Source: Mycolicibacterium arabiense (lineage in GTDB: Bacteria > Actinomycetota > Actinomycetes > Mycobacteriales > Mycobacteriaceae). From it: a DNA stretch of 64,000 nucleotides. Shown in pieces: positions 22,858 through 31,104 of this stretch. The DNA lies in contig NZ_AP022593.1 of the NCBI RefSeq assembly GCF_010731815.2, forward strand, positions 124,001 to 188,000. The letters run 5' to 3'. A program made the position numbers and the translations under genes. The notes under the pieces were generated by a model that worked only from the letters and a program-made list of their open reading frames with translations, was not told where the DNA came from and did no database searches. Numbering within the stretch: the stretch's first letter is position 1; every line of letters starts with the position of its first letter.

Positions 22858-22975
22858 TACCGTTCTGTTCGTACGGCACTACTTGACATAACTCTAAGCC
22901 TGTGGTTGAGGTTGAGGGTTTGACTCGAGGGGTACCGACGGACATGTAGGCACATTCAGGAGGAAGGCGACCGCA
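22858..22975 (+). promoter_or_regulatory. ftsZ leader and probable promoter region
   Basis: The 200-bp gap between ftsQ and ftsZ is AT-richer than its flanks. It contains TTGACA at 22883-22888 in the context ACTTGACATAACTCTAAGCC, a TACCGT at 22858, and a GGTTGAGGTTGAGGGTTTGA repeat at 22904-22923. A strong ribosome binding site (AGGAGGAAGG) lies just before ATG 22976. Actinobacterial ftsZ genes usually have their own promoters here. No -10 is well spaced from the TTGACA, so exact start sites are not assigned. Confidence 0.45.
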
Positions 22976-24127
22976 ATGACGCCCCCGCACAACTATCTCG
23001 CCGTCATCAAGGTGGTCGGCATCGGTGGCGGCGGCGTGAATGCCGTCAACCGGATGATCGAACAGGGCCTCAAGGGCGTCGAGTTCATCGCGATCAACAC
23101 CGACGCCCAGGCGCTGTTGATGAGTGATGCCGACGTCAAGCTCGACGTCGGCCGCGACTCCACCAGGGGTCTCGGTGCAGGCGCCGACCCCGAGGTCGGA
23201 CGCAAGGCTGCCGAGGACGCCAAGGACGACATCGAGGAGCTGCTCCGCGGCGCCGACATGGTGTTCGTCACCGCGGGCGAGGGTGGTGGCACCGGAACCG
23301 GCGGCGCGCCCGTCGTCGCGACCATCGCGCGCAAGCTCGGTGCGCTGACCGTCGGCGTCGTCACCCGGCCGTTCTCGTTCGAGGGCAAGCGGCGGTCCAA
23401 CCAGGCGGAAGCCGGCATCACCTCGCTGCGCGAGAGCTGCGACACGCTGATCGTGATCCCCAACGACCGCCTGCTGCAGATGGGCGACGCGGCCGTCTCG
23501 CTGATGGACGCGTTCCGCAGTGCCGACGAGGTCCTGCTGAACGGCGTGCAGGGCATCACCGACCTGATCACCACGCCCGGCCTGATCAACGTCGACTTCG
23601 CCGACGTCAAGGGCGTCATGAGCGGCGCGGGCACCGCCCTGATGGGCATCGGGTCCGCGCGCGGCGACGGGCGGGCGCTCAAGGCCGCCGAGATCGCCAT
23701 CAACTCACCACTTCTCGAGCAGTCCATGGAGGGTGCTCAAGGCGTGTTGCTGTCGGTGGCAGGCGGCAGCGACCTCGGCCTCTTCGAGATCAACGAGGCC
23801 GCGTCGCTGGTGCAGGACTCCGCACACCAGGACGCGAACATCATCTTCGGAACCGTCATCGACGACTCGCTCGGCGACGAGGTCCGGGTCACGGTGATCG
23901 CGGCGGGATTCGACGCGGCGGGGCCCAGTCGCGCCCCGGTCACCGGCACCCCCGGCCAGCCGATCGCGCCCGGCCGGGCGGGCAAGGTCACCTCGCCCTT
24001 CGTCGAGTCGACCGATCCCGCCGCCGTCCCGGTGCACACCAACGGGGCGACGGTCAGCATCGGTGGCGGTCGCGACGACGGCATCGCCGACGACGACGTC
24101 GACGTGCCGCCGTTCATGCGGCACTGA
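22976..24127 (+). CDS. ftsZ: Cell division GTPase FtsZ
   Basis: This is the 383-residue tubulin homologue that forms the Z ring. The GTP signature GGGTGTG is at residues 103-109, the first loop is [15 protein letters not shown], and [11 protein letters not shown] is the T7 synergy loop that completes GTP hydrolysis. A ~60-residue linker leads to the C-terminal peptide [12 protein letters not shown], which binds SepF, FtsW and other partners in mycobacteria. A strong Shine-Dalgarno precedes ATG 22976. Confidence 0.98.
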   Translation: MTPPHNYLAVIKVVGIGGGGVNAVNRMIEQGLKGVEFIAINTDAQALLMSDADVKLDVGRDSTRGLGAGADPEVGRKAAEDAKDDIEELLRGADMVFVTAGEGGGTGTGGAPVVATIARKLGALTVGVVTRPFSFEGKRRSNQAEAGITSLRESCDTLIVIPNDRLLQMGDAAVSLMDAFRSADEVLLNGVQGITDLITTPGLINVDFADVKGVMSGAGTALMGIGSARGDGRALKAAEIAINSPLLEQSMEGAQGVLLSVAGGSDLGLFEINEAASLVQDSAHQDANIIFGTVIDDSLGDEVRVTVIAAGFDAAGPSRAPVTGTPGQPIAPGRAGKVTSPFVESTDPAAVPVHTNGATVSIGGGRDDGIADDDVDVPPFMRH

Positions 24128-24159
24128 GCGCGCCCAGCTCGATCCCGGATACTGACACC

Positions 24160-24864
24160 GTGAGCCGCCGCGTCCGCCGTGTCACGACCACCCGCAGGGG
24201 CGGTGCGTCGAGGCCACCGTTCGACGCCTTCAACCTCGGCGACCACGTCGGGGACGACCCGGCCGCAGTCGCCCAGAACCGCCGACGCCTCGCCGCCGCG
24301 ACGGGTCTCGGCGCCGACGGCGTCCGCTGGATGAACCAGGTGCACTCCGACCGCGTCGTGGAGGTGGACGGTCCCGGCCCCACGGTCGACGCCGCCGACG
24401 CGATGGTGACGACGACACCGCGGCTGGCCCTGGCCGTCGTGACCGCCGACTGCGTTCCGGTCCTGCTCTCAGATGCGCGTGCCGGGGTCATCGGCGCCGC
24501 ACATGCCGGACGGGTCGGCGCGCAGAACGGCATCGTCGTGCGGACCGTGGAGGCGATGGTGCGCCGCGGCGCCCACGCCGAGGACATCTCCGTATTGCTC
24601 GGCCCAGCCGTCAGCGGCCGCAACTACGAGGTGCCCGAGGCAATGGCCGCCGAGGTGGAGGCGGCGCTGCCGGGCAGTCGCACCGTCACCGCGCGAGGTA
24701 CGGCCGGGCTCGACCTGAGGGCCGGAATCGTCGGGCAGCTGCGCGAATTGGGCATCTCGGCGGTCGACGTGGACCCGCGGTGCACGTTCGCCGACCGCGA
24801 TCTCTACAGCCACCGCCGGGGTGCGCCCACCGGCAGGCTCGCGTCACTGGTCTGGATGGAATGA
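24160..24864 (+). CDS. pgeF: Multicopper-oxidase-like YfiH/PgeF family protein (Rv2149c homologue)
   Basis: This is a 234-residue DUF152/LACC1-type protein. The metal/active-site residues are in MNQVHSDRVV (His), TADCVPVLL (Cys) and AAHAGRVGAQNG (His). Members have been described as purine nucleoside-acting enzymes and as a peptidoglycan editing factor (PgeF) that prevents L-Ser replacing L-Ala in murein. The latter would fit its place next to ftsZ. GTG 24160 is the start. It is followed after 13 bp by yggS. Confidence 0.85.
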   Translation: MSRRVRRVTTTRRGGASRPPFDAFNLGDHVGDDPAAVAQNRRRLAAATGLGADGVRWMNQVHSDRVVEVDGPGPTVDAADAMVTTTPRLALAVVTADCVPVLLSDARAGVIGAAHAGRVGAQNGIVVRTVEAMVRRGAHAEDISVLLGPAVSGRNYEVPEAMAAEVEAALPGSRTVTARGTAGLDLRAGIVGQLRELGISAVDVDPRCTFADRDLYSHRRGAPTGRLASLVWME

Positions 24865-24877
24865 CGGTGCGGCCGAC

Positions 24878-25630
24878 ATGACCGAGGATCGCGAAGCCGA
24901 ACTGCGCGCCTCGCTCGAGGCATTGCGCAGCCGGCTCGACGATGCGGTGCGGGCGGCGGGCCGGGCCGATGGCGACGTCGAACTGCTTCCGGTGACGAAG
25001 TTCTTTCCCGCCTCGGACGTCATCCTCCTGCGGGGGATGGGGTGCGAGGCCTTCGGCGAGTCCCGGGAGCAGGAAGCGTCGAGGAAGGCCGTGGAGGTGG
25101 CCGAGCACTTCGCGGGCGACGGCACGACGGCTGCCATCCGGTGGCACATGATCGGTCGCATCCAGCGCAACAAGGCCAAGGCCGTCGCGAGTTGGGCGTA
25201 CGCCGCGCACTCCGTCGACGGCATTGCGCTGATCAGGGCGCTGGGCCGTGGTGCGACCGAGGCGCTGGCCGACGGCAGGCGGGCGGAGCCGATGTTCGTC
25301 TACGTGCAGCTCAGTCTCGACGGTGACCCCGACCGGGGTGGCGTCGACATCGGTGACCCGGCCCTGGTGGACGAGGTCTGCGCGGCGGCGAACTCGACTG
25401 AGGGGCTTCGGTTTGCGGGTCTGATGGCCATCCCGCCGCTGGGCGCGGCGGCCGAGGAGTCCTTCGTGCGTTTGGCCGCCGAGCGCGAACGGGTACAGGC
25501 GGATCACCAACAACGGCTCGGTCTGTCGGCAGGTATGTCGGGGGACCTCGAGACGGCGGTTCGACATGGGTCCACGTGTGTGCGTGTCGGAACCGCGCTC
25601 ATGGGGCAACGCCCACTAACGTCACCGTGA
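24878..25630 (+). CDS. PLP homeostasis protein YggS/PLPBP (Rv2148c homologue)
   Basis: This is a 250-residue fold type III PLP-binding protein of the YggS/PROSC family. The PLP lysine is in [13 protein letters not shown], and further signatures are [31 protein letters not shown] and [15 protein letters not shown]. The family lacks catalytic activity and buffers pyridoxal phosphate. ATG 24878 is used because it gives the family's usual start. It lies 13 bp after pgeF and 65 bp before sepF, as in other mycobacteria. Confidence 0.93.
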   Translation: MTEDREAELRASLEALRSRLDDAVRAAGRADGDVELLPVTKFFPASDVILLRGMGCEAFGESREQEASRKAVEVAEHFAGDGTTAAIRWHMIGRIQRNKAKAVASWAYAAHSVDGIALIRALGRGATEALADGRRAEPMFVYVQLSLDGDPDRGGVDIGDPALVDEVCAAANSTEGLRFAGLMAIPPLGAAAEESFVRLAAERERVQADHQQRLGLSAGMSGDLETAVRHGSTCVRVGTALMGQRPLTSP

Positions 25631-25695
25631 GTAGTCACACCAGTCACAACGTCATCACAGACAACACACATCACAGTCTTCAGAAGGGTCCTGAG

Positions 25696-26364
25696 ATGAG
25701 TACGCTGCACAAGGTCAAGGCTTACTTCGGTATGGCCCCGATGGACGACTACGAAGACGAGTACTACGAGGACGACGACCGTGCGTCGCGCCCGTACCCG
25801 CGTCGTAGCCGCGACGAGCGCTTCGAAGAGGATTCGTACGGCCGCATGGAGGCCCGCGGATACGAAGAGCGGGTCGGCGCAAGGGAATTCGAGCGCGAGT
25901 TCGGTCGTGAAATGGACCCCGTGCCCGCCGGGTATCGTGCCGGCGGCTACGTCGACGAGCCGGCCTTCCGTGGCGGCAGGCCGCAGTTCGACCGGCCGCG
26001 CTTCAACACCCTGCGCGGGGCCACCCGCGGAGCGGTCGCGATGGAGCCGCGCCGGATGGCGGAACTGTTCGAGGCGGGGAGCCCGTTGGCCAAGATCACG
26101 ACCCTGCGTCCCAAGGACTACAGCGAAGCCCGCACGATCGGCGAGCGGTTCCGCGACGGCACCCCGGTGATCATGGATCTGGTGTCGATGGACAACGCCG
26201 ACGCCAAGCGACTGGTGGACTTCGCAGCGGGCCTCGCGTTCGCGCTGCGCGGCTCGTTCGACAAGGTGGCGACCAAGGTGTTCCTGCTCTCGCCCGCCGA
26301 CGTCGACGTCAGCGCGGAGGAGCGCAGGCGCATCGCCGAGGCCGGCTTCTACTCCTACCAGTAG
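25696..26364 (+). CDS. sepF: Cell division protein SepF
   Basis: This is a 222-residue protein. The N-terminus [26 protein letters not shown] is the membrane-binding and acidic region, followed by a variable Arg/Gly/Tyr linker. The SepF core begins at about residue 135 ([23 protein letters not shown]) and ends AEAGFYSYQ. SepF is the sole FtsZ membrane anchor in mycobacteria, which lack FtsA and ZipA. ATG 25696 is chosen for the conserved N-terminus and the upstream AGAAGGG. Confidence 0.95.
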   Translation: MSTLHKVKAYFGMAPMDDYEDEYYEDDDRASRPYPRRSRDERFEEDSYGRMEARGYEERVGAREFEREFGREMDPVPAGYRAGGYVDEPAFRGGRPQFDRPRFNTLRGATRGAVAMEPRRMAELFEAGSPLAKITTLRPKDYSEARTIGERFRDGTPVIMDLVSMDNADAKRLVDFAAGLAFALRGSFDKVATKVFLLSPADVDVSAEERRRIAEAGFYSYQ

Positions 26365-26391
26365 GCACCGGTGGCACCCCCGCGGGACGGG

Positions 26392-26397
26392 TAGACT
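26392..26397 (+). promoter_or_regulatory. Candidate -10 box (TAGACT) upstream of yggT
   Basis: TAGACT fits TANNNT. It would place a start near 26404, giving a ~30- to 70-nt leader depending on which TTG start yggT uses. It lies 27 bp after the sepF stop. No -35 is evident. Confidence 0.3.
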
Positions 26398-26475
26398 TGC
26401 GGACGAATCGTCGCGCGGTCGAACCTCGCGCGTACGTTGACCCTTCCGCATCTTCCCGCTAGTGAGGTCGCCCAG

Positions 26476-26766
26476 TTGGCGCTGTTCTTCGAAATCCTGG
26501 GCTTCGCGCTGTTCGTCTTCTGGTTGTTGCTCATCGCCAGGGTCGTCGTCGAGTTCATCCGATCGTTCAGTCGAGACTGGCAACCCAAGGGCTTCACCGT
26601 GGTGGTCCTCGAGCTGATCCTGACCGTGACCGACCCTCCCGTGAAGCTGCTCCGCAGGCTGATTCCGCAGCTCACGATAGGTGCGATCCGCTTCGACCTG
26701 TCGATCATGGTGCTTCTGCTCGTAGCGTTCATCGGGATGCAACTGGCGTTCGGCGCGGCGGCCTGA
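26476..26766 (+). CDS. YggT-family membrane protein (Rv2146c homologue)
   Basis: From the TTG at 26476 this is 96 residues, exactly the size of Rv2146c. Two hydrophobic segments (ALFFEILGFALFVFWLLLIARVVVEF split by its motif, and LSIMVLLLVAFIGMQLAF) flank TDPPVKLLRRLIPQ, the YggT signature. An upstream in-frame TTG at 26437 would add 13 residues with no homology. The family is linked to membrane and ion homeostasis and to division in Gram-positives. It sits between sepF and wag31, a conserved order. Confidence 0.88.
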   Translation: MALFFEILGFALFVFWLLLIARVVVEFIRSFSRDWQPKGFTVVVLELILTVTDPPVKLLRRLIPQLTIGAIRFDLSIMVLLLVAFIGMQLAFGAAA

Positions 26767-26899
26767 CCCCGTCGGCAGGGGTCCGCGAGAGCGAGCGGTC
26801 GATCTCGGAAAGATTGAGTTTCGCTCTTAATTCCGGACCTCTCATGCAACCGCCGGGTCCCCTGTGACAGGATGGACGCCAGTTACTTCCACATGGCTC

Positions 26900-26905
26900 T
26901 ACACT
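26900..26905 (+). promoter_or_regulatory. Candidate -10 box (TACACT) of wag31
   Basis: TACACT (TANNNT) lies 40 bp before ATG 26946 and would give a ~33-nt leader containing the purine-rich AGGGGGCAGACG site. The 178-bp gap after yggT is AT-richer than the genes around it and is the logical site of a separate wag31 promoter. No matching -35 is clear. Confidence 0.4.
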
Positions 26906-26945
26906 TTGAGACCGGTTGACGGTCCCGACTCCTAGGGGGCAGACG

Positions 26946-27776
26946 ATGCCGCTCACACCCGCCGACGTTCACAACGTCGCGTTCAGTAAGCCACCCATCG
27001 GCAAGCGCGGCTACAACGAGGACGAAGTCGATGCCTTCCTCGATCTGGTCGAGAACGAGCTGAGCCGTCTCATCGAAGAGAACGCCGACCTGCGCCAGCG
27101 GGTCAGCGAGCTGGATTCCGAACTCGCGTCGGCACGCGCCGGTGGCGGATCGCAGCCTGCGCAGGCCGCTCCGCAGTACCAGGCGCCGGAGCCCGAACCG
27201 GAGCCCGAGCCCGTCGCGGCGCCCGCGCCGGTCTACGAGGCTCCTCCCGCCGCAGCGCAGATGTCCGCGCAGAGCGAGGAGTCGGCCATGCGTGCGGCTC
27301 GCGTGCTCGCGCTGGCCCAGGACACCGCGGATCGCCTGACCGGCACGGCCAAGGCCGAGTCCGACAAGCTGCTATCCGACGCGCGCGCCCAAGCCGACCT
27401 CATGGTCAGCGAGGCCCGTCAGACCGCGGAGACCACCGTCTCCGAGGCCAAGCAGCGTGCCGACGCACTACTGCTCGACGCCCAGACCCGGTCGGAGTCG
27501 CAGCTGCGTCAGGCTCAGGAGAAGGCCGACGCCCTGCAGGCCGACGCCGAGCGCAAGCACTCGGAGATCATGGGCACGATCAACCAGCAGCGCACGGTCC
27601 TCGAAGGCCGGCTCGAGCAGCTGCGGACGTTCGAGCGCGAATACCGCACCCGCCTCAAGACCTACCTGGAATCGCAGCTGGAGGAACTCGGCCAGCGTGG
27701 CTCCGCGGCACCGGTCGACTCGACCGCCAACAACGACGGCGGCGGGTTCAACCAGTTCAACCGGGGCAACAACTAG
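26946..27776 (+). CDS. wag31: Polar growth protein Wag31 (DivIVA)
   Basis: This is a 276-residue DivIVA coiled-coil protein. The N-terminal membrane-binding domain reads [32 protein letters not shown]. Long coiled coils follow at about 35-65 and 115-255, separated by a Pro/Glu/Ala linker that is somewhat longer than in M. tuberculosis (260 aa). It marks cell poles and directs tip growth. PknA phosphorylates it at Thr73 in M. tuberculosis; that linker position is not clearly kept here. ATG 26946 follows AGGGGGC. Confidence 0.96.
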   Translation: MPLTPADVHNVAFSKPPIGKRGYNEDEVDAFLDLVENELSRLIEENADLRQRVSELDSELASARAGGGSQPAQAAPQYQAPEPEPEPEPVAAPAPVYEAPPAAAQMSAQSEESAMRAARVLALAQDTADRLTGTAKAESDKLLSDARAQADLMVSEARQTAETTVSEAKQRADALLLDAQTRSESQLRQAQEKADALQADAERKHSEIMGTINQQRTVLEGRLEQLRTFEREYRTRLKTYLESQLEELGQRGSAAPVDSTANNDGGGFNQFNRGNN

Positions 27777-27792
27777 CTGATCGGCTGAACCC

Positions 27793-28221
27793 TTGCTCAT
27801 CGTTGCGCTCGTCCTCGCCGTCATCGGCTTGGCGGCACTGGTCACCGCCGTCGTCACCAGCAACGAGCTGATCGCCTGGGTGTGCATCGGCGCCAGCGTG
27901 ATCGGCGTGCTGCTGCTGATCGTCGACGCGCTGCGGGATCGTTCGCGTGACTCCGACGACGCCCGCACCGACGACGCCGTCGACGACGGCGCTGCCGAGG
28001 ACTACCCGGACGACGCCACGACGCAGATCCCGACCTACACCGACGGCGATTCAGACGCCGACACCTCGACCGTCGCGCACGAGTCCCACGCCGACGTCGA
28101 CGACGCGCCCACGGAACTGACCCCGGCCGTCGAGGACCGCACCGAGGTGACGCCCGTCGTCGACGAGCCCGCCACGAGCGACGAGCCCACCACGCGCGAC
28201 GAGGCCGTCAAGCGCGACTAG
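27793..28221 (+). CDS. Small two-helix membrane protein with acidic tail (Rv2144c position)
   Basis: This is a 142-residue protein from a TTG. Two hydrophobic helices (about 1-22 and 27-46) are joined by SNELIAW, then a basic patch DRSRD. The remaining ~95 residues are strongly acidic and Thr/Pro-rich, probably disordered. It follows wag31 by 16 bp, where M. tuberculosis has Rv2144c. No function is known. The stop overlaps the stop of the converging phosphoribosyltransferase by 4 bp (CTAG). Confidence 0.75.
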   Translation: MLIVALVLAVIGLAALVTAVVTSNELIAWVCIGASVIGVLLLIVDALRDRSRDSDDARTDDAVDDGAAEDYPDDATTQIPTYTDGDSDADTSTVAHESHADVDDAPTELTPAVEDRTEVTPVVDEPATSDEPTTRDEAVKRD

Positions 28222-28934
28222 CGCGCCGTCGCGAGAGCCTCGCGCACCTCGTCGTCGTCGACCTGATGGAAGTCGGCGTACACCTGGCCCACGGCGCGGA
28301 ATCGGTCGGGCGTCACTGCGCAGACCACGTCGTCCGCAATCGACCGCATGTCCCGGCACACTGCGCGCGGGCCCACGGGGACGGCCACCACGACCGACGC
28401 CGGGCCGAGCGACCGGACGGCATGCACGGCGGCCTTCATGCTGGCCCCGGTCGCGATGCCGTCGTCGACGAGCATGGCGACCCGACCGCGCAGGTCCACC
28501 TGCTCGCGTCCGCTGCGGTACGCCGATTCGCGGCGGCGTAGTTCGGCCGACTCCCGTGCGATCGCCTCGTCCAGCGCGGCGGACGAGATGCGCAGGCTCT
28601 CGATCAGCGGCTCGTTGAGGACCACGCCGCCGCCGCTCGCGATCGCGCCCATCGCCAATTCGGGCCACTGGGGCACGCCGAGCTTGCGCACCAGGAACAC
28701 CTCCAGCGGCGCCCGCAGCGCGATGGCAACCTCCCGCCCGACGGGCACGCCGCCGCGGGCCAGCCCGAGCACCACCACGTCGGATCGGGAACCATAGGCC
28801 GTCAGGTGCCGGGCCAGGACCCGGCCGGCCTCCCGGCGGTCCTGGAACGTCCGATTCTCCGGTGCGTGCGCGATGTCAGCAGCGTAAGCCGCGATCGGGC
28901 CATCCGACCGGCGCTCGGCAACGAAGATCAACAC
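28218..28934 (-). CDS. Phosphoribosyltransferase-domain protein (Rv2143-like)
   Basis: This is a type I PRTase fold. FQDRREAGRVLARHL opens the conserved part, ARGGVPVGREVA is the hood/PPi region, VFLVRKLGVPQWPELAMGAIASGG is a family-typical stretch, and VAMLVDDGIATGASMKAAV is the PRPP-binding motif with the two acidic residues. Substrate is unknown; such proteins are often annotated as predicted phosphoribosyltransferases. The start is uncertain: no ATG/GTG/TTG lies near FQDRRE, and the first in-frame candidates are TTG 28931 and GTG 28934, which abut the start of the divergent gene. Confidence 0.8.
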   Translation of the reverse strand: MLIFVAERRSDGPIAAYAADIAHAPENRTFQDRREAGRVLARHLTAYGSRSDVVVLGLARGGVPVGREVAIALRAPLEVFLVRKLGVPQWPELAMGAIASGGGVVLNEPLIESLRISSAALDEAIARESAELRRRESAYRSGREQVDLRGRVAMLVDDGIATGASMKAAVHAVRSLGPASVVVAVPVGPRAVCRDMRSIADDVVCAVTPDRFRAVGQVYADFHQVDDDEVREALATAR

Positions 28935-30287
28935 GTGGGCATCGAATTCGAGAGCGTGGTCGACCATCCCCTGGACGAGGTCTTCGCCTGGCACACCAGG
29001 CAGGGCGCGATGCGCCGCCTGGTGCCGCCGTGGCAGCCGATGAGGGTGGTGGCGGAGACGGAGTCGTTGGCCGACGGCACGGCGATCCTCGGCCTGCCGG
29101 GCGGACTGCGCTGGATCGCCAAGCACGACCCGGCTCAGTACGACCCGCCGCACCGCTTCGTCGACGTGCTGTCCTCGGACGGGTTGCGCTCGCTGCCGCC
29201 GCGGGCGATCGGCTGGTGGCGCCACACCCACGACTTCGCCGACGGCCCCACCTCGGGGTCCACCCGGGTGCACGACCACGTCGACACCACCGTTCCCGGT
29301 GTCGGGCTGCGTTCCACGTTCGTCTATCGCCACCGCCAGCTCGCCGACGACCTGGCCGCCCACCGCGACGCCGAACTCGCGGGCGCCGGGTCGATGACGG
29401 TCGCGGTCACCGGGTCGTCGGGACTGGTGGGAACCGCGCTGTGCGCACTGCTCAGCACCGGAGGGCATCGCGTCGTCCGGTTGGTGCGCGGCGCGCCGGG
29501 AGCCGGGCAGCGGCAGTGGGATCCACTGGCACCGGCCGCCGACCTGCTCGCCGGTGTCGACGCGGTGATCCACCTCGCGGGCGAGTCGATCGCGGGCCGG
29601 TTCACCGACGCCCACCGGGCCGCCATCGTCGACAGTCGCATCGAACCCACCCGCAGGCTCGCCGAGGTGGCCGCACGGACCGTCGACGGGCCGCGCACCT
29701 TCGTCAGTGCCTCGGCGATCGGTTACTACGGCTACGACCGGGGCGACGTGTCGCTCACCGAGGACGCCGGCCGCGGCGACGGTTTCCTCGCCGGCGTGGT
29801 CTCCGACTGGGAGGCCGCCACCGCGCCTGCCGCGGACGGTGGCATGCGCGTCGTGACGGTGCGGACCGGCATCGTGCAGTCGGCCGAGGGGGGCACGCTG
29901 AAGCTCCTGCGACCGCTGTTCGCCGCGGGACTGGGCGGCAGGCTGGGCAGCGGCCGACAGTGGCTGTCCTGGATCGGCCTCGACGATCTGCTGGACGTCT
30001 ACTACCGCGCGCTCTACGACGACCGGCTCTCCGGTGCCGTCAATGCGGTGGCGCCCAACCCCGTTCGCAACGACGAGTACACCCGGGCGCTGGCCAAGGT
30101 GATGCACCGGCCGGCGATCCTGCCCGTACCCGGCTTCGGTCCCCGGTTGCTCCTCGGCGAACAGGGGGCGCGGGAGCTGGCCGAGGCGAGCCAGCGCGTC
30201 CTGCCGGCCAAACTCGCGGCCGTCGGTCACCGCTTCCGGCAGCCCGAGGTCGCCGACGCGCTGTCACATCAGCTGGGGCACGGCTGA
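28935..30287 (+). CDS. SRPBCC-SDR fusion protein, TIGR01777 epimerase family
   Basis: This is a 450-residue fusion. Residues 1-150 form an SRPBCC-type (START-like) ligand-binding domain (GIEFESVVDHPLDEVFAWHTR). From about 155 an extended SDR domain begins with TVAVTGSSGLVGTAL (NAD(P) loop) and continues with VIHLAGESIAGRF and SASAIGYYG (active-site Tyr). The C-terminal RPAILPVPGFGPRLLLGE segment is DUF1731. The family (SDR39U1, YfcH) has no settled substrate. The N-terminal domain may present a hydrophobic ligand. GTG 28935 is chosen because the SRPBCC domain starts there. Confidence 0.87.
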   Translation: MGIEFESVVDHPLDEVFAWHTRQGAMRRLVPPWQPMRVVAETESLADGTAILGLPGGLRWIAKHDPAQYDPPHRFVDVLSSDGLRSLPPRAIGWWRHTHDFADGPTSGSTRVHDHVDTTVPGVGLRSTFVYRHRQLADDLAAHRDAELAGAGSMTVAVTGSSGLVGTALCALLSTGGHRVVRLVRGAPGAGQRQWDPLAPAADLLAGVDAVIHLAGESIAGRFTDAHRAAIVDSRIEPTRRLAEVAARTVDGPRTFVSASAIGYYGYDRGDVSLTEDAGRGDGFLAGVVSDWEAATAPAADGGMRVVTVRTGIVQSAEGGTLKLLRPLFAAGLGGRLGSGRQWLSWIGLDDLLDVYYRALYDDRLSGAVNAVAPNPVRNDEYTRALAKVMHRPAILPVPGFGPRLLLGEQGARELAEASQRVLPAKLAAVGHRFRQPEVADALSHQLGHG

Positions 30288-30985
30288 CGCGCGACACGGG
30301 CGAGGAAGCCGCGGACCAGAGCGTGTAGTCGCCGGTCGGCGTCGGACTGCAGCCGCGCCGTCTGGTCGGCCAGGGCGTCCGCGTCGATGCCCAGCGCAGC
30401 GGCCTCCGCGCCGTCGTTGGCCAGCCAGGCCCGAAGCAGCGGACCGTCGAGTTCGGGGTGGAACTGCAAGCCGAGCGTGTGGCCGATCGTGAAAGCCTGT
30501 GTGGCGCGGTCATTTCGGGCCAGGACGGTGGAACCCGCCGGCGCGCTGAAGCGGTCGAAGTGCCATTGGAACCAGGGCCCGCCGGGCACTAGGTCCGGTG
30601 CGTCGGTGTCCACCGGGCACCACCCGATCTCGGGCTCGGACGAGCGCGCCACGGTGCCGCCGTGCGCTCGGGCCGCCACCTGTCCGCCGAAGCACACGCC
30701 CAGTACGCCGACACCGGCTGCGTCGGCGTCGCGGATCATGGTCATCTCGTCGGCGATCCAGGGCAGCGCCTCGTCGTAGGCGGCCCACCGCGCGCCGAGG
30801 GGGACGATCACCTCGTAGGCCAGCGGGTCCGGGAACTCGACCGTCAGGCCGGGGGTGTCCGCCGCGTCGGCGGGCACCACCTCGAATATCGCGGTGTCGT
30901 ATCCGAGGTCGGTGAAGACGTCGCCCAGCAGGGCGGGCGGTGCGACGGGGTCGTTGACGACGAAGAGGACTCTGGGTGCCACCAC
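30269..30985 (-). CDS. Class I glutamine amidotransferase domain protein
   Basis: This is a 238-residue stand-alone GATase. The nucleophile is C98 in GVLGVCFGGQ, with H176 and E178 in LQFHPELD completing the triad. It resembles GMP synthase-like amidotransferases of unknown partner. The start may be GTG 30982 rather than 30985, because a TAGGGT box lies 6 nt upstream of it. It converges on the SDR gene with a 19-bp overlap of the 3' ends. Confidence 0.85.
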   Translation of the reverse strand: MVAPRVLFVVNDPVAPPALLGDVFTDLGYDTAIFEVVPADAADTPGLTVEFPDPLAYEVIVPLGARWAAYDEALPWIADEMTMIRDADAAGVGVLGVCFGGQVAARAHGGTVARSSEPEIGWCPVDTDAPDLVPGGPWFQWHFDRFSAPAGSTVLARNDRATQAFTIGHTLGLQFHPELDGPLLRAWLANDGAEAAALGIDADALADQTARLQSDADRRLHALVRGFLARVARQPCPS

Positions 30986-30988
30986 AGC

Positions 30989-30994
30989 ACCCTA
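30989..30994 (-). promoter_or_regulatory. Leaderless-type -10 box (TAGGGT) for the glutamine amidotransferase
   Basis: On the minus strand TAGGGT ends 6 nt before the GTG at 30982. This is the spacing seen at several other genes in this window, and it favours MAPRVLFVV as the true N-terminus. Confidence 0.4.
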
Positions 30995-31104
30995 GGGTGG
31001 CGCGTGTCCGGGTGCGAGTTCGGCACCGCAGACGGCTTCGCACGCGGGTCGGGAATGCGACTGGCATGCTGGATCGACGACCGAGACCTCAGGAGGGCCA
31101 CGAC

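Noticed and set aside
28935..30230. 670-codon minus frame that includes the phosphoribosyltransferase
   Set aside because: The N-terminal ~430 codons are antisense to the SDR fusion gene and show no homology; the real gene starts near 28934.
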